This document shows positions 40,233 through 49,231 of a stretch of 64,000 bases of DNA, piece after piece. The DNA comes from Mannheimia haemolytica (GTDB lineage: Bacteria > Pseudomonadota > Gammaproteobacteria > Enterobacterales > Pasteurellaceae): NCBI RefSeq assembly GCF_004342115.1, contig NZ_SMAC01000004.1, forward strand, positions 42,951-106,950, read 5' to 3'. How positions within the stretch are numbered: position 1 is the stretch's first letter; every line of letters starts with the position of its first letter. Both the position numbers and the translations under genes were made by a program. The notes under the pieces are model-generated. The model was not told the DNA's origin and searched no databases. It saw only the letters and a program-made list of their open reading frames with translations.

Positions 40233-42350
40233 TTACTGCTTACGGGCCGCTTTTACAACACCTTTTACACTTAATAGCTTACGGAGAATCAGCTCAGAAT
40301 GCTCTTTATTTTCCACAGAAATTTGTACTCTCACTTGATAGATATTTCCTTCTCTTGCCTCGCTATTAATGCTGCCAATGTTGCTATTTAATTTGGCAAG
40401 CGTTGATGTGATCCCCGCGAGTACCCCTGGTTCATTGATAATATCCAGTACGATTTCCGTTTCAAATTGAATCGCTTTTTCTTTGGCAATTTCCCATTCC
40501 ACAGGTAAATAATTACTCGGCTCTGTTGCGTAATCTTTCACATTACCACAACAAGCATTGTGGATTACCAATCCTTTACCTGAACTGACGTGAGCAATAA
40601 TTTCATCACCCGGTATAGGTAAGCAACAGTTTGCAAAACTGATAAGGCGGTTCTCAATCCCTTCAATTTTAAGCGGTTGATTATTTTCTGGATTACCATC
40701 AGTATCAATTAATAGTGGCTCCCCTAATAAGCGTTGAGCGATAACATTACTCATTTGGTTACCTAGACCAATTTCAGCCAGTAGCTCATCAAAGCTTGAT
40801 AAACGTAGCTCGTCTAATACGGATTGAATAGTTTCTGAACACAATTCATCAAGTGAGCGTAAATTCATTGCCCGAACTAGCTGTCTACGCCCAAGTGCAA
40901 TCGCCTCATCGTGCTGCTGATTTTTAAGCGATTGACGAATTTTAGCCCTCGCCTTACCACTTACTACAAAATTTAACCACGATGCATTTGGGCGCTTACC
41001 TTGCTCGGTAATAATTTCCACCGTCTGTCCTGTTCGTAGCGGTTCTGAAAGTGGATACGGATTGCGATCAACCATCGCACCTACACAACGATCCCCAATG
41101 CCTGAATGCACCGCATAGGCAAAGTCAATAGCGGTAGCATTCGCCGGCAATTCAACAATACGCCCTTTCGGGGTAAAGACGAAAATATCGTCAGAGAACA
41201 GATCCGATTTAACGCTATCAATAAATTCTGCTGTATTGCCGGCACTGCTTTGCAATTCAACAATACTTTGTAGCCATTGCTGGGCTTTGAGTTGAACGGT
41301 CGTGTTATGGTGCGACTCGCCCTCTTTGTAACGCCAGTGAGCTGTTACCCCCATATCCGCCATTTTGTCCATATCTTCGGTGCGAATCTGTACCTCCACC
41401 GGTACACCGTGCGGGCCAATCATCGAAGTGTGTAAAGATTGATAGCCATTCGGTTTTGGCACGGCAATATAATCTTTCACCCGTTTCGGACGAGGCTTAT
41501 ACAGTGCGTGCATCTGCCCTAATACACGGTAACAATTATCTACATTATCAACCACTACTCGGAAAGCATAAATATCTAAAATCGAATGAAAATGTTGATC
41601 TTTCTGGCGCATTTTTTGGTAAATGGAATAGAGATGTTTTTCACGCCCATACACACGGGCTTCAATTTGCACCTCTTCTAACCGACCACGAATATCATCG
41701 GCAATGCGTTGAATTAGCTCTTTACGATGTCCTCTGGCACTGGCAATAGCCATTTTCAGTACCCGATAACGTTGCGGGTGCATTGCCTCGAAGCCTAAAT
41801 CTTCCAACTCGTTTTTAATATGCTCTATTCCCAAGCGATGTGCCAACGGGCTATAAATCTCTAAGGTTTCTTTCGCTATACGGCGGCGTTTATCCGGACG
41901 CAAAGCACCAAGCGTACGCATATTATGGGTTCGGTCGGCAAGTTTAATTAACACAACCCGAATGTCTTTGGTCATTGCCAAAATCATTTTACGGAAGTTT
42001 GCCACTTCTGCCTCTTGGCGGGTGCGGAATTTTAATTTATCCAGCTTAGAAACGCCTTGTACAATATCTGCTACGCTCTGTCCAAATTCCGCCGCCAGTT
42101 CTTCTTCGGTGTAAGGTGTATCTTCAATCACATCGTGCAACAAAGCCGCAATCACCGCTTCTTGATCGAGCTTCATTTCCGCAATAATCGACGCCACTGC
42201 TACCGGGTGAGTAATATAAGGCTCACCGCTAGAGCGTGTTTGCCCCTCGTGAGCATCACGGGCTATCACATAAGCACGTTTTACACGCTCAATCTGCTCG
42301 GGTGGCAAATAGCCTTGAATAATTCGATCTAAAGGTTCAAAAAGATACAC
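40233..42350 (-). CDS. spoT: Bifunctional (p)ppGpp synthase/hydrolase SpoT
   Basis: Makes and, mainly, degrades the stringent-response signal ppGpp. 705 residues. The HD hydrolase domain is intact (ITHPVAVASI, LLHDVIEDT with the His-Asp pair, LADRTHNMRTL), which separates it from RelA. The synthetase region follows (GREKHLYSIYQKM, YKPRPKRVKDYIAVPKPNGYQ is split across 280-330), then TGS and ACT domains. Start: GTG at 42350 (encoding VYLFEPLD), preceded by GAGGTATAAC; the longer ATG reading from 42395 adds atypical residues. Downstream of rpoZ as in E. coli; an AbiF-like gene replaces the usual trmH/recG neighbours. Confidence 0.95.
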   Translation of the reverse strand: MYLFEPLDRIIQGYLPPEQIERVKRAYVIARDAHEGQTRSSGEPYITHPVAVASIIAEMKLDQEAVIAALLHDVIEDTPYTEEELAAEFGQSVADIVQGVSKLDKLKFRTRQEAEVANFRKMILAMTKDIRVVLIKLADRTHNMRTLGALRPDKRRRIAKETLEIYSPLAHRLGIEHIKNELEDLGFEAMHPQRYRVLKMAIASARGHRKELIQRIADDIRGRLEEVQIEARVYGREKHLYSIYQKMRQKDQHFHSILDIYAFRVVVDNVDNCYRVLGQMHALYKPRPKRVKDYIAVPKPNGYQSLHTSMIGPHGVPVEVQIRTEDMDKMADMGVTAHWRYKEGESHHNTTVQLKAQQWLQSIVELQSSAGNTAEFIDSVKSDLFSDDIFVFTPKGRIVELPANATAIDFAYAVHSGIGDRCVGAMVDRNPYPLSEPLRTGQTVEIITEQGKRPNASWLNFVVSGKARAKIRQSLKNQQHDEAIALGRRQLVRAMNLRSLDELCSETIQSVLDELRLSSFDELLAEIGLGNQMSNVIAQRLLGEPLLIDTDGNPENNQPLKIEGIENRLISFANCCLPIPGDEIIAHVSSGKGLVIHNACCGNVKDYATEPSNYLPVEWEIAKEKAIQFETEIVLDIINEPGVLAGITSTLAKLNSNIGSINSEAREGNIYQVRVQISVENKEHSELILRKLLSVKGVVKAARKQ

Positions 42351-42459
42351 GTTATACCTCAACAACAGAAATAAAAATGGACAACGAATTTGCAAATTTT
42401 GAGGAAAATCCTACCGCTTGCAGACTCAATTGTCCATTCTCTATTTACGAAAAATAAAA

Positions 42460-42741
42460 TTACGCTTCGTTGCTCATTTCAGTTAAAAATGAAATCGCCT
42501 CTTGCTCCGCCGCTTCTTGCTTAATAGAGTCGTGATTTTCCAGCTGATCCATAATGTCAGTTGTAATTAAGCCTTCTTCAATTTCACGTAATGCAATCAC
42601 GGTCGGCTTATCGTTTTCTTCAGGCACAAGTGGCTCACGGGTGTGAAGTTGTAATTGTCTTGCACGACGTGCAGCAATTAAGATTAAATCAAAACGGTTG
42701 CCAATTTTCTCCGCTGCTTCTTGTACGGTTACACGAGCCAT
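42460..42741 (-). CDS. rpoZ: RNA polymerase omega subunit
   Basis: Small RNA polymerase subunit that helps assembly and binds ppGpp together with beta'. 93 residues starting [20 protein letters not shown], the standard omega sequence, with AARRARQL and [11 protein letters not shown]. It is first in the rpoZ-spoT unit, pairing a ppGpp target with the ppGpp enzyme. Confidence 0.96.
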   Translation of the reverse strand: MARVTVQEAAEKIGNRFDLILIAARRARQLQLHTREPLVPEENDKPTVIALREIEEGLITTDIMDQLENHDSIKQEAAEQEAISFLTEMSNEA

Positions 42742-42843
42742 AAATTTACTCCAAAGATTTATTCGGTTTTATTCATAAAAAGATTGCGAATTATACAGAA
42801 ATTCCGCCAATTCCGCAATGAAAGCGGGCTAAATTCACAAAAT

Positions 42844-43341
42844 TTATTTGGTATTCAGTAAAATCGCCAATAATTCAGCCTCAACCTCTTTGCCGAATTT
42901 TCCCATTCTAAAATCGGCTTTTAGTTGCTCGAATTGCTCAGGGTTCGCTGCCATTTTATCTTTTAAAAATTGCGGAAATTCAGATAACACTAATTCTGTT
43001 TTGCCATTACGAATATCAAAAATAGTTGGAATTTTTTGCGCAGAAATGACCGCTTGTTGCTGTTCATCGCTGTCAAAATGTTTGCGTTCCTGATTATCTT
43101 TGCGAGCCACATATTTCACCTTAATGTTAGGATTGAGCTTTGCCATTCGCTGGAAATAAGCCACAATTTCCACACAATCGGGGCAATATGGCTCTGCCAT
43201 TACCAGCCAGTCCCCTTGCACGCCAACAGCTTGCAGTTTTTCTTCCGTATCTGTGGAAAGCTTGACCTCCACATACACTTCTAATTGATTTTCACGATCT
43301 TCATCGCTGTTAAATTCTAAATATTCGTAAAAATGTGCCAT
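42844..43341 (-). CDS. Thioredoxin-family protein with CPDC motif
   Basis: A 165-residue cytoplasmic protein (no signal peptide) with a thioredoxin-like fold: GDWLVMAEPYCPDCVEIVAYFQ contains a Cys-Pro-Asp-Cys pair near residues 53-56, and SAQKIPTIFDI supplies the cis-proline. The N-terminal 45 residues are an acidic extension. It is likely a thiol reductase or bacilliredoxin-like protein; the exact partner is unknown. It stands 24 bases before scrR's 3' end on the same strand, so it may be read from the sucrose operon. Confidence 0.75.
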   Translation of the reverse strand: MAHFYEYLEFNSDEDRENQLEVYVEVKLSTDTEEKLQAVGVQGDWLVMAEPYCPDCVEIVAYFQRMAKLNPNIKVKYVARKDNQERKHFDSDEQQQAVISAQKIPTIFDIRNGKTELVLSEFPQFLKDKMAANPEQFEQLKADFRMGKFGKEVEAELLAILLNTK

Positions 43342-43365
43342 AATTTTGTCTTTTCCTATCTCATC

Positions 43366-44382
43366 TTAAATGGATTTACGCCATAAAATTTCACAATCAA
43401 CTTTAACGTCATCTATTTTCTGTTGCGCTAACTTTTGCTGAATTAATTCAAAGGTACGTTCGGCAATTTGTTGGTGGTCTTGCTTAATTGAATGAATATG
43501 AAAAGGTAGTGCATTCAGTAAATGGTGATCATCAAAGGTTGCTAAATGCAGTTCTTGAGTCAATAATTTATCCATTTGTTGGTGTTCAGTCAGATAGCGC
43601 ATTACTCCCTCAAGTAGGGTAAAAGAGGCTGTGAATACCGCTTCTGGGAGCCTGCCAAGTTTTTCAACTATCTGAGCGAACATTTGATAGCCCGATTCCG
43701 GCTGATAGTCTTGATGCAGAACCCAATTTTCATCAAGTGCCAAATGTGACTGCTCCAAACCTTCACGGAAGCCTTTTAAACGATTTTGACTTGGCGAGAG
43801 TGAAAGTTGTCCACCTAAGTAAAAAAACTCTTTTAAGTGATAAGCCCGTACAATATTTTCCACCAACATACTGATACTTTGTGTATCATTACTGGTGATA
43901 GAAGGGATATTCAACCCAGAAATATAGCGGTCTAGCTGTAACATTGGGGTATATTGTGCCGCATTTTGATAATAAGTCGGCTCATTATGTGTCGGAGCAG
44001 TAATCAGTAAATCTACCTGTCTGTCTAATAAACGCTCTATCGCTTTCTTCTCACCTTCAAAGGTATCATCCGAGCAAGCGATCACTAGCTGTAACCCGTT
44101 TTCACGGCATAATTTCTCTAAGGTTCTTGAGGTCAGAGCAAAGCCATAATTCGTTAAATCGGGAATGACTAAACCGATCACATTCGTGCGTTGAGCCTGT
44201 AATGATTTTGCATATACATTAGCACGATAACCGTGTTTTTTAGCGATCTCTTTCACTTTTTGGCAGGTTTCGGATTTGATTCTAAAATCATTGCCCCGCC
44301 CATTTAAAATCATACTGACTGTTGTTTTAGATACGCCGCTGAGTTCCGCAATATCACTGAGCGTTAGGCGTTTTTTAGTCAC
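43366..44382 (-). CDS. scrR: LacI-family sucrose operon repressor
   Basis: A 338-residue LacI/GalR-type repressor. The N-terminal helix-turn-helix is LTLSDIAELSGVSKTTVSMILNG, with the hinge helix after it, and the rest is a periplasmic-binding-protein-like sugar domain (TNVIGLVIPDLTNYGFALTS). It is 45 bases downstream of scrB in scrK-scrB-scrR. It is expected to bind the palindromes upstream of scrK and scrA and to be released by fructose or its phosphate, as in other ScrR proteins. Confidence 0.88.
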   Translation of the reverse strand: MTKKRLTLSDIAELSGVSKTTVSMILNGRGNDFRIKSETCQKVKEIAKKHGYRANVYAKSLQAQRTNVIGLVIPDLTNYGFALTSRTLEKLCRENGLQLVIACSDDTFEGEKKAIERLLDRQVDLLITAPTHNEPTYYQNAAQYTPMLQLDRYISGLNIPSITSNDTQSISMLVENIVRAYHLKEFFYLGGQLSLSPSQNRLKGFREGLEQSHLALDENWVLHQDYQPESGYQMFAQIVEKLGRLPEAVFTASFTLLEGVMRYLTEHQQMDKLLTQELHLATFDDHHLLNALPFHIHSIKQDHQQIAERTFELIQQKLAQQKIDDVKVDCEILWRKSI

Positions 44383-44427
44383 ACTTATCTCCTTTTAGCA
44401 TAAAAATGGGCATTACTGCCCATTGCT

Positions 44428-45858
44428 TTATTCTACGCTAATTGGCAATACTTTTGCTACTTTCACTTGAATCGGACGAGAGCTTTTTACGACATTTTCA
44501 CGCTTAGCGATAAAAAAGCGTGAAGTCAGCACTTTTTCCCCGCCGTTTACGAAAATTTCCACCACAGAACGGTCAAAGAAAATCTCGATTGTCTCTAATT
44601 GTTCAATTTTGCAATGACGAACCGAGCCAAATTTTTCCATCAATTCTGTTTGTTCGGTTTGGCTACGATCTAAGCTCAACACCCCATTTTCAAAACGTAA
44701 GCTGAGCTTTTGCCCCTGTTCATTGCTGAAAAAATCCAACACAAGCGGTTGATTTTCCACAGAAATTTGCAAGTAGGCAGTATCCAAATTCTCGATTGCA
44801 AAATTTTCTGACATTTCGACCGCTTGTAATTCGCCTACATTCACGATTGGGTTTTGTATCACTTTGCCGTTTTGCAGGGAAAGTTTACGAGGCAATGTCA
44901 GCATTGAATGCCACTGATATTTATCAGTTGGGTAAGTGAGATCAGGCAAGCCGACCCAGCCAAACAAAATGCGATCGGAATTTTCCACCGTTTGCGGTGC
45001 GTAAAAGTCAAAGCCGTAGTCCAGCTCTTCAATATGCTCTGCCCGTAATCTGTTGCCGTTTAGCTCGCCAAGTGCGTAAGTGGCGTGGTAGTTATTTTGG
45101 AATTGATGGCTTTCACGCAGTTTGCCTTGTGGCGACCACACAAACAGATCTTTACCACCAAGTGAGAACAGATCCGGACACTCCCACATAAACACATTGC
45201 TGTTATCAAAATTGTGGACTTCCAGTTCTGCGATTAAACGGGGTGTGGCATTTAAATCGTCCATTTCATAAATTAACGCCGTGCCGGTCAAGTTTTCACG
45301 CTGAGCCCCCAACACAAAACGAATTTTGCCCTCTGCGGTAAGGTAAGGTTTCGGGTCACGCACGTGTTCGGTGTAGCCTGCCGGTGCTTGGTCGATAATG
45401 CAACGCTTTTCCAATAATTTGCCCGATTTATCAAAAATCGCGATATTTTGGTGAGGAATGCGGGCATTATCTGATGGGCGGCGTGTATTGCCGGTGTAAA
45501 AAGCGACAATCTTATCTTGCCATAAAATCGCCCCACCTGAATAACAGCCGTGGGATTCAAACAGCTCATCGGGAATCAGCAAATCCCCTTTACTGAACGT
45601 TTGAAAATCGGTAGTGATGAAATGCTGCCAATGTTTCATTCCATGTAATGCCCCATAAGGAAACCATTGGGCGAAAATATGGTATTTTTCACCATCGAAA
45701 ATCAAGCCGTTTGGGTCATTAAATAAGCCTGTTTCGGGAGCGAGATGATAGGTTGGGTAAAAATCGGGATCAGATAAAACGGTTTGGCGAAGAGCGTTTA
45801 ATTCGCCCTCGCTTTGTGCGTGCAGGCTTTTGTATTTGCCGTTGTTGAAAATGTGCAT
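44428..45858 (-). CDS. scrB: Sucrose-6-phosphate hydrolase
   Basis: Glycoside hydrolase family 32 enzyme that splits sucrose-6-phosphate into glucose-6-phosphate and fructose. 476 residues. All three family motifs are present: FNDPNG (nucleophile Asp, near residue 47), HVRDPK (near 170) and MWECPD (acid/base Glu, near 230). The C-terminal beta-sandwich includes FFDRSVVEIFVNGGEKVLTSR. Cytoplasmic, no signal peptide. It lies between scrK and scrR; the gap to scrK holds a dispersed palindrome. Confidence 0.95.
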   Translation of the reverse strand: MHIFNNGKYKSLHAQSEGELNALRQTVLSDPDFYPTYHLAPETGLFNDPNGLIFDGEKYHIFAQWFPYGALHGMKHWQHFITTDFQTFSKGDLLIPDELFESHGCYSGGAILWQDKIVAFYTGNTRRPSDNARIPHQNIAIFDKSGKLLEKRCIIDQAPAGYTEHVRDPKPYLTAEGKIRFVLGAQRENLTGTALIYEMDDLNATPRLIAELEVHNFDNSNVFMWECPDLFSLGGKDLFVWSPQGKLRESHQFQNNYHATYALGELNGNRLRAEHIEELDYGFDFYAPQTVENSDRILFGWVGLPDLTYPTDKYQWHSMLTLPRKLSLQNGKVIQNPIVNVGELQAVEMSENFAIENLDTAYLQISVENQPLVLDFFSNEQGQKLSLRFENGVLSLDRSQTEQTELMEKFGSVRHCKIEQLETIEIFFDRSVVEIFVNGGEKVLTSRFFIAKRENVVKSSRPIQVKVAKVLPISVE

Positions 45859-45886
45859 AGAGTGTTCCTGTCATTTCAGAAATTAC

Positions 45887-45957
45887 GATGGTGCAAGCGT
45901 CCACGCTTGTACCCTTTTGTAAAAAATGAGGCACAAGCGTGGACACTTGCGCCATCA
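45887..45957. repeat. Dispersed palindrome, family A (copy 2)
   Basis: The first 27 bases are identical to those of the copy at 22392-22464 (GATGGTGCAAG..CTTGTACC). The right arm GCACAAGCGTGGACACTTGCG is complementary with two mismatches, while the centre differs from copy 1. It lies between scrK and scrB inside the operon. Confidence 0.85.
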
Positions 45958-45962
45958 TTACA

Positions 45963-46886
45963 TTATTCCGCCAAAAATGCGTCTAACTCCGCTTTATTCG
46001 GTAATGCCGACATCGCCCCTTTTGCTGTGGTGGCTAACGCACCGGAAGCATTTGCTTTGCGGATCACTTCAACTAACACAGTTTCATCGTGCCAATTCGG
46101 CGTTTGAGCAAGACCGGCTAATAATCCGCTGACAAAGGCATCTCCGGCACCGGTGGTATCCACAGGTTTCAAGGCTTTGCCGGCAACGACTTGGCTTTTT
46201 CCGTTGAAATGGTAGATTGCACCGTCTTTGCCAAGGGTGATAATAATCAATTTCTCCGGATACTGAGCGGTAATAGCTTGTGTGGCTTGTTCCAAAGTTT
46301 CTGTCTCGGTTAATAAGGTCAGCTCTTCTTCGGAAAATTTGAGAATATCCGCCATCGCCACCACAGAATTTACCACTGTTTTCATTTCATCAAGGCTCTT
46401 CCAGAGCGATTCACGCAAGTTTGGATCAAACGAAACATAGCCACCCGCCTTTTTCACTCGGCGAATCCCTTCAATGGTAGTGGAACGGGATGGGTCGTTA
46501 ATCAAGGCAATAGAACAGCAGTGTAAGAAATCACCTTGGTTAAATTCAGGTAAATCGCCGATTTCTAAAAATTGGTCGGCACTCGGATTTACCATAAAAG
46601 TAAAACTACGCTCACCGTTATCTAAGCCAACAATCACGGTGGAAGTGCGGTGCTGAGCGTCTAAAATCATCTGTTTGGTGCAAACATTTTCTGCCTGTAA
46701 CACTTCTCGCATAAATTTACCCAGAGGGTCGTTACCCACACGCCCGATAAATCCTGCCTCAACCCCTAAACGAGAAACGCCTACTGCAACATTCGCCGGA
46801 GCACCACCGGCACATTTTAAATAGTGATGTTCGCCGTCGGGAATTAAATCCACCACCGCATCGCCTGTTACCCAAATCTTACTCAT
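45963..46886 (-). CDS. scrK: Fructokinase
   Basis: PfkB/ribokinase-family kinase that phosphorylates the fructose released by ScrB. 307 residues. N-terminal family block GGAPANVAVGVSRLG, and C-terminal ATP/anion-hole signature DTTGAGDAFVSGLLAGL with the catalytic Asp. Start 46886 (MSKIWVTGD) is set by AAAGG eight bases upstream. First gene of the minus-strand scrKBR operon, with a ScrR-type operator 34 bases upstream. Confidence 0.93.
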   Translation of the reverse strand: MSKIWVTGDAVVDLIPDGEHHYLKCAGGAPANVAVGVSRLGVEAGFIGRVGNDPLGKFMREVLQAENVCTKQMILDAQHRTSTVIVGLDNGERSFTFMVNPSADQFLEIGDLPEFNQGDFLHCCSIALINDPSRSTTIEGIRRVKKAGGYVSFDPNLRESLWKSLDEMKTVVNSVVAMADILKFSEEELTLLTETETLEQATQAITAQYPEKLIIITLGKDGAIYHFNGKSQVVAGKALKPVDTTGAGDAFVSGLLAGLAQTPNWHDETVLVEVIRKANASGALATTAKGAMSALPNKAELDAFLAE

Positions 46887-46919
46887 CTCATACACCTTTA
46901 ATTAGTCACAAAACACCAA

Positions 46920-46935
46920 GCTAAAACGATTTAGC
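46920..46935. promoter_or_regulatory. Predicted ScrR operator upstream of scrK
   Basis: GCTAAAACGATTTAGC is a palindrome with a CG centre and one mismatched pair, typical of LacI-family operators. It matches the sequence upstream of scrA (54065-54080) at nearly every arm position. Confidence 0.8.
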
Positions 46936-46958
46936 ATTTATTCGATTATATACTAAAA

Positions 46959-46990
46959 GACCGCTTGTACATACCTACAAGCGGTCATTT
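46959..46990 (-). terminator. Uptake-signal stem after miaB
   Basis: GACCGCTTGTA (46959-46969) and TACAAGCGGTC (46976-46986) form an 11-bp stem. On the minus strand it is followed by TTTTAG, and it ends the miaB transcript upstream of scrK. Confidence 0.8.
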
Positions 46991-47002
46991 TTTCTTTAAT
47001 TT

Positions 47003-48430
47003 TTACAGATTAACCACGTATTTGCCTACACCTAAATCATCTTCTTTACGAGTGCGGGCAATCACGCTTTCTGCCGATTCCACCACACGTAATCCCATTT
47101 GGTCTTCGGTACGAATCACTTCGCCACGGAGTGAGTTGGTATAAACATCGGTGATTTTCACATCGACAAATTTGCCAATCATATCCGGTGTGCCAACAAA
47201 GTTTACTACACGGTTAGTTTCGGTTCTGCCGGTTAATTCCATCAAGTCTTTCTTAGACGGGCCTTCAACCAAAATGCGTTGTTCTGTACCGAGCATTGCA
47301 CGGCTAAATTGCATTGCTTGGTGGTTGATGCGTTGTTGTAAACGGGATAATCGCTCTTTTTTCTCATCATCGGAGACATTATCAGGCAGATCTGCCGCTG
47401 GTGTACCCGGTCGAGCCGAGTAGATAAAGCTAAAGCTCATATCAAAGTTCACTTGCTCGATCACTTTCATTGTTTGCTCGAAATCCTCTGCGGTTTCGCC
47501 CGGGAAGCCTACAATAAAGTCCGAACTAATTTGAATCTCAGGTCGAACAGCACGCAATTTACGGATAATCGCTTTGTATTCCAACGCTGTGTGGTTACGC
47601 TTCATCATTGTTAATACACGGTCTGAACCACTTTGAATCGGTAAATGTAAGAAACTGACCAATTCAGGTGTATCACGATAAACTTCGATAATATCATCGG
47701 TAAATTCAATCGGGTGGCTGGTGGTGTAACGTAAGCGGTCAATACCGTCAATCGCTGCCACTAAGCGTAATAATTCGGCAAAGGTACAAATGCCGCCATC
47801 AAAAGTTTCACCACGGTAAGCATTTACGTTTTGACCGAGTAAATTAACCTCACGCACACCTTGTGCCGCAAGTTGGGCGATTTCAAATAATACGTCATCC
47901 ACCGGGCGGGAAACCTCTTCGCCACGAGTGTAAGGCACAACGCAGAACGAACAATATTTATTGCAGCCTTCCATAATTGAAACGAATGCTGTAGGGCCTT
48001 CGGCTTTTGGCTCCGGCAAGCGGTCAAATTTTTCAATTTCCGGGAAAGAAATATCGACAATCGAGCTTTTACCGCCACGGATTTGGTTGATCATTTCAGG
48101 CAAACGGTGCAAAGTTTGTGGCCCGAAAACAATATCTACATAAGGGGCACGATCACGGATATGCTCCCCTTCTTGTGAAGCCACACAACCGCCAACACCG
48201 ATAATCAGGTTCGGTTTATCTTTTTTCCAGTTTTTCCAACGCCCGAGTTGCGAGAATACTTTTTCTTGTGCTTTTTCACGGATAGAACAAGTGTTTAGCA
48301 ACAGTACATCCGCATCTTCTGGATTTTCGGTCAATTCAAAACCGTGAGTGGAGTTTAGGAGATCCGCCATTTTTGATGAGTCGTACTCATTCATTTGACA
48401 GCCCCAAGTGGTAATATGTAATTTAGCCAT
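47003..48430 (-). CDS. miaB: tRNA-2-methylthio-N6-dimethylallyladenosine synthase MiaB
   Basis: Radical-SAM methylthiotransferase that completes ms2i6A at position 37 of tRNAs reading U-starting codons. 475 residues. The UPF0004 domain has its three cluster cysteines in [19 protein letters not shown] and [10 protein letters not shown]. The radical-SAM cluster is [17 protein letters not shown] (near residue 155). A C-terminal TRAM domain ends the chain. Start 48430 ([11 protein letters not shown]) is chosen by homology; the ATG at 48457 would add nine residues. Confidence 0.97.
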   Translation of the reverse strand: MAKLHITTWGCQMNEYDSSKMADLLNSTHGFELTENPEDADVLLLNTCSIREKAQEKVFSQLGRWKNWKKDKPNLIIGVGGCVASQEGEHIRDRAPYVDIVFGPQTLHRLPEMINQIRGGKSSIVDISFPEIEKFDRLPEPKAEGPTAFVSIMEGCNKYCSFCVVPYTRGEEVSRPVDDVLFEIAQLAAQGVREVNLLGQNVNAYRGETFDGGICTFAELLRLVAAIDGIDRLRYTTSHPIEFTDDIIEVYRDTPELVSFLHLPIQSGSDRVLTMMKRNHTALEYKAIIRKLRAVRPEIQISSDFIVGFPGETAEDFEQTMKVIEQVNFDMSFSFIYSARPGTPAADLPDNVSDDEKKERLSRLQQRINHQAMQFSRAMLGTEQRILVEGPSKKDLMELTGRTETNRVVNFVGTPDMIGKFVDVKITDVYTNSLRGEVIRTEDQMGLRVVESAESVIARTRKEDDLGVGKYVVNL

Positions 48431-48603
48431 AACGTTTAAAAATAATAAATAATTCAATAAATTAGAAAAGAAAAGCGTAAAGCAATTTATTATTTTTGAC
48501 TTAAAATAAACCCTTTACGCAAAATTTATGGCGTTATTTTACCTTGTTGCCTATTTTTTATCTATAAATAATCGCCATTTATCTGATTTTACTTAAAAAC
48601 AAA

Positions 48604-48628
48604 AAGCCACGATCTTCTATCGTGGCTT
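48604..48628 (-). terminator. Terminator of the pts operon
   Basis: AAGCCACGAT (48604-48613) and ATCGTGGCTT (48619-48628) form the stem; on the minus strand it is followed by TTTGTTTTT. It lies 20 bases after crr. Confidence 0.9.
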
Positions 48629-48646
48629 CAAGATAAGTATGCGGTA

Positions 48647-49147
48647 TTACTTGGTTAAGGTTAAAACCACGCTTTCACCGGCAACAACTTGACCATTTAA
48701 TTTAGATAAGTTGCTGATTTCATCCATATTTGAAATCACGATTGGCGTTAATACTGATTTGGCTTTACCTTCAAGTAGAGCTAAATCAAATTTGATGATT
48801 GGATCGCCTACTTTTACCGTTTGACCTTCCTGAGCAAGACGTGTAAAACCTTCGCCTTTTAATTCCACCGTATCAATACCAAAGTGAACAAATAATTCTA
48901 CACCTTCTTCAGATTCAATTGAGAAAGCATGGTTTGTTTCAAAAATCTTACCAATAGTTCCATTTACCGGCGAAACAATCGTATCGCCAACCGGGCGAAT
49001 TGCCACACCATCACCAACGATTTTCTCAGAGAAAACTACATCAGGCACATCTTCAATATTTACGATTTCACCTGTTAATGGCGCATAGATTTTGATTTCT
49101 TGACTCTCTTTTTGTTTTGAGCCGAATAATTTATCAAATAAACCCAT
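48647..49147 (-). CDS. crr: PTS glucose-type EIIA component
   Basis: Cytoplasmic phosphocarrier that receives phosphate from HPr and controls adenylate cyclase and several permeases. 166 residues. The active His lies in [18 protein letters not shown] (near residue 88), with [17 protein letters not shown] before it. Start 49147 ([11 protein letters not shown]) follows a GGGAG ribosome site. Last gene of ptsH-ptsI-crr. It can also serve as EIIA for the ScrA transporter here, which has no EIIA domain of its own. Confidence 0.96.
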   Translation of the reverse strand: MGLFDKLFGSKQKESQEIKIYAPLTGEIVNIEDVPDVVFSEKIVGDGVAIRPVGDTIVSPVNGTIGKIFETNHAFSIESEEGVELFVHFGIDTVELKGEGFTRLAQEGQTVKVGDPIIKFDLALLEGKAKSVLTPIVISNMDEISNLSKLNGQVVAGESVVLTLTK

Positions 49148-49231
49148 CTTAAAATCTCCCTTAGATATTAGATACAAAATTCTCTTACATTTTATACGAG
49201 AATTTTGTATTTGTATGCTAAATAATTAAAA

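Noticed and set aside
41456..41749. Plus-strand 97-codon frame
   Set aside because: It falls entirely inside spoT on the opposite strand, with no support.
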